From Clostridiales bacterium (GTDB lineage Bacteria > Bacillota > Peptococcia > Peptococcales > Peptococcaceae): a DNA stretch of 14,126 nucleotides. The position numbers and the translations under genes are program-made. Under the pieces are notes generated by a model, which was given only the letters and a program-made list of their open reading frames with translations, did not search any database and had not been told where the DNA came from. Shown piece after piece: positions 13,115-14,126 of the stretch (within the stretch, counting starts at the first letter, position 1; every line of letters begins with the position of its first letter). The stretch lies in contig QAKL01000040.1 in NCBI GenBank assembly GCA_003343815.1, positions 1-14,126 of the forward strand, given 5' to 3'.

Positions 13115-14126
13115 AAAGCATTAGCCAATTTGACGAAATTAGGTGCCCATTTTTCCACCGCCGCTGCGTGCAGATGATGATAACACGCCAAGACGTTTTT
13201 ATAAATAAGTCCGTCGGCGCCATCGCGGATACCTTTGCCGCGCTTGGTTTCATAGGCAAACGCCGTATCTTCCGCTAAATTGATAATACGCGAATTATGA
13301 AACTCATGACCTAATATTTCCTCCCCTGCTGGAAAAAAAGGCTGATTGGCAGTCGTTTTTTGGATAGCATAGCCGTGACCCTGCGGCTTTTTCTCCATCT
13401 TGACATCGCAGTCGAATACGCCGACCATCGGATAGCTTTCCTCGGATGTTACGATATGCTTTGACAAATACATCAAGCCCCCGCATTCGGCGTAAATCGG
13501 CATCCCTGCTTCAGCCTGAGTTTTAATTTCTGCCATTAATGTTTTATTGGCTGAGATTTTCTCAGCCATGACCTCCGGAAAACCGCCGCCGATATAAAGC
13601 CCCGCGATTTTGGGCAAGTGCTCATCCTGCATAGAATCAATATAAACTATCTCTGCTCCAGCTTCGCTTAAAGCTTCGATATTTTCCGGATAATAAAAGC
13701 TGAACGCCCGATCACGCAAAACGCCTATCGTGCATTTTTCCTTTGTATCGATTATAGACGCGTTTTTCACCTCACCTGCTAAAGGCGCAGCATTCTTTGC
13801 GATCTCCAAAATGCGCTCGATATTAACATTATCGCTCACCAAAGCTCCCAATTTATCGACGCGCTTTTGCAAACTCTCCATTTCTCCGGCAGGAATCAAG
13901 CCCAAATGACGGTCCGGGATCTCGATATCCGACGATTTCGGTAAAACACCCAAAATCTCAATATCGCAATATTTTTCGATCGAGGCCGTCATGATATTTT
14001 GGTGTCTGGCGCGAGCGACATTGTTTAAAATCACGCCGCCGAACTTTAAGCGTTTGTCAAAGGACGTAATGCCGTTAATTAGTGCTGCCACCGAACGCGT
14101 GATGCGCTGGCAGTTCACCACCAAAA
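13099..14126 (-). CDS. CbiA/CobB-type cobyrinate a,c-diamide synthase, probable DsrN (siroheme amidase), N-terminus off the window
   Basis: This family uses ATP and glutamine to amidate acetate side chains of tetrapyrroles. The frame is open through the right edge (LVVNCQRITRSVAALINGI), so roughly the first 100 residues, including the Walker A loop, are missing; about 342 are visible. The class III glutamine amidotransferase domain is complete: LYIGGGFPEVMAE, the nucleophile Cys in YAECGGLMYLS (visible residue 214), and the C-terminal His in CYHHLHA (318). Next to dsrAB this is most likely DsrN, thought to make the amidated siroheme of Dsr, as in the dsrABDN cluster of Desulfovibrio. Cobalamin synthesis is the alternative, and no other cobalamin gene is visible. 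It lies 198 bases upstream of the ferredoxin gene, so it may have a separate promoter. The family is firm; the DsrN role is inference. Confidence 0.9.
   Translation of the reverse strand, partial: LVVNCQRITRSVAALINGITSFDKRLKFGGVILNNVARARHQNIMTASIEKYCDIEILGVLPKSSDIEIPDRHLGLIPAGEMESLQKRVDKLGALVSDNVNIERILEIAKNAAPLAGEVKNASIIDTKEKCTIGVLRDRAFSFYYPENIEALSEAGAEIVYIDSMQDEHLPKIAGLYIGGGFPEVMAEKISANKTLMAEIKTQAEAGMPIYAECGGLMYLSKHIVTSEESYPMVGVFDCDVKMEKKPQGHGYAIQKTTANQPFFPAGEEILGHEFHNSRIINLAEDTAFAYETKRGKGIRDGADGLIYKNVLACYHHLHAAAVEKWAPNFVKLANAFIDKK

Noticed and set aside
12798..13259. A 153-codon minus-strand frame bridging the DsrN-type gene, the 198-base gap and the ferredoxin
   Set aside because: It is out of frame with both secure genes, lacks a ribosome binding site and resembles no family; the gap is better explained as a promoter and leader.
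12703..13278. A 191-codon plus-strand frame covering the ferredoxin gene and the dsr promoter gap
   Set aside because: It reads antisense through the ferredoxin and the end of the DsrN-type gene, and shows no start signal or protein-like composition.

Overview
The window is ordinary bacterial chromosome, densely coded, with two housekeeping blocks and one metabolic locus. The organism is most likely an anaerobic member of the Bacillota (Firmicutes): secA lies next to prfB, the hibernation factor is the long two-domain form, prfB carries the classic +1 programmed frameshift, and ribosome binding sites are strong AGGAGG-type. A Negativicutes-like host is a guess only. No phage, insertion sequence, CRISPR or tRNA was seen.

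Left part (1-8143): a sodium:solute (NSS/SNF) transporter, cut by the left edge, runs rightward and converges on a leftward gene string. Read in its own direction that string is secA, prfB (with frameshift), uvrC, a small YvlD-type membrane protein and nfo (endonuclease IV). The last four are almost contiguous (16-nt gap, 4-nt overlap, 9-nt gap) and end at a hairpin shared with the transporter. This is probably one secretion/translation/DNA-repair operon.

Middle (8144-9512): a divergent promoter region separates secA from hpf (ribosome hibernation factor). A cold-shock protein gene follows with its own extended -10 promoter, a 5'-end stem-loop and a strong terminator. Facing it is the terminator of the next leftward operon.

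Right part (9513-14126): a dissimilatory sulfite reductase (dsr) locus, all leftward. In transcription order it holds a CbiA/DsrN-type amidotransferase (cut by the right edge), a 2x[4Fe-4S] ferredoxin, dsrA, dsrB, a DsrD-like winged-helix protein, an unrecognised 66-residue protein, and dsrC. DsrAB would reduce sulfite at a siroheme-[4Fe-4S] centre, with DsrC carrying sulfur on its two C-terminal cysteines. DsrD is the known allosteric activator, the ferredoxin is a candidate electron donor, and the DsrN-type enzyme probably amidates siroheme. DsrD and the gene set point to reductive (sulfite-respiring) rather than sulfur-oxidising use. The window shows no sat, aprAB or dsrMKJOP, and the operon ends right after dsrC, so any such partners must lie elsewhere.

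The most unusual items are the unknown gene between dsrD and dsrC, translationally close to dsrC, and the ferredoxin-first compact layout. Several palindromes and hairpins at promoters and between genes are candidate regulatory sites.
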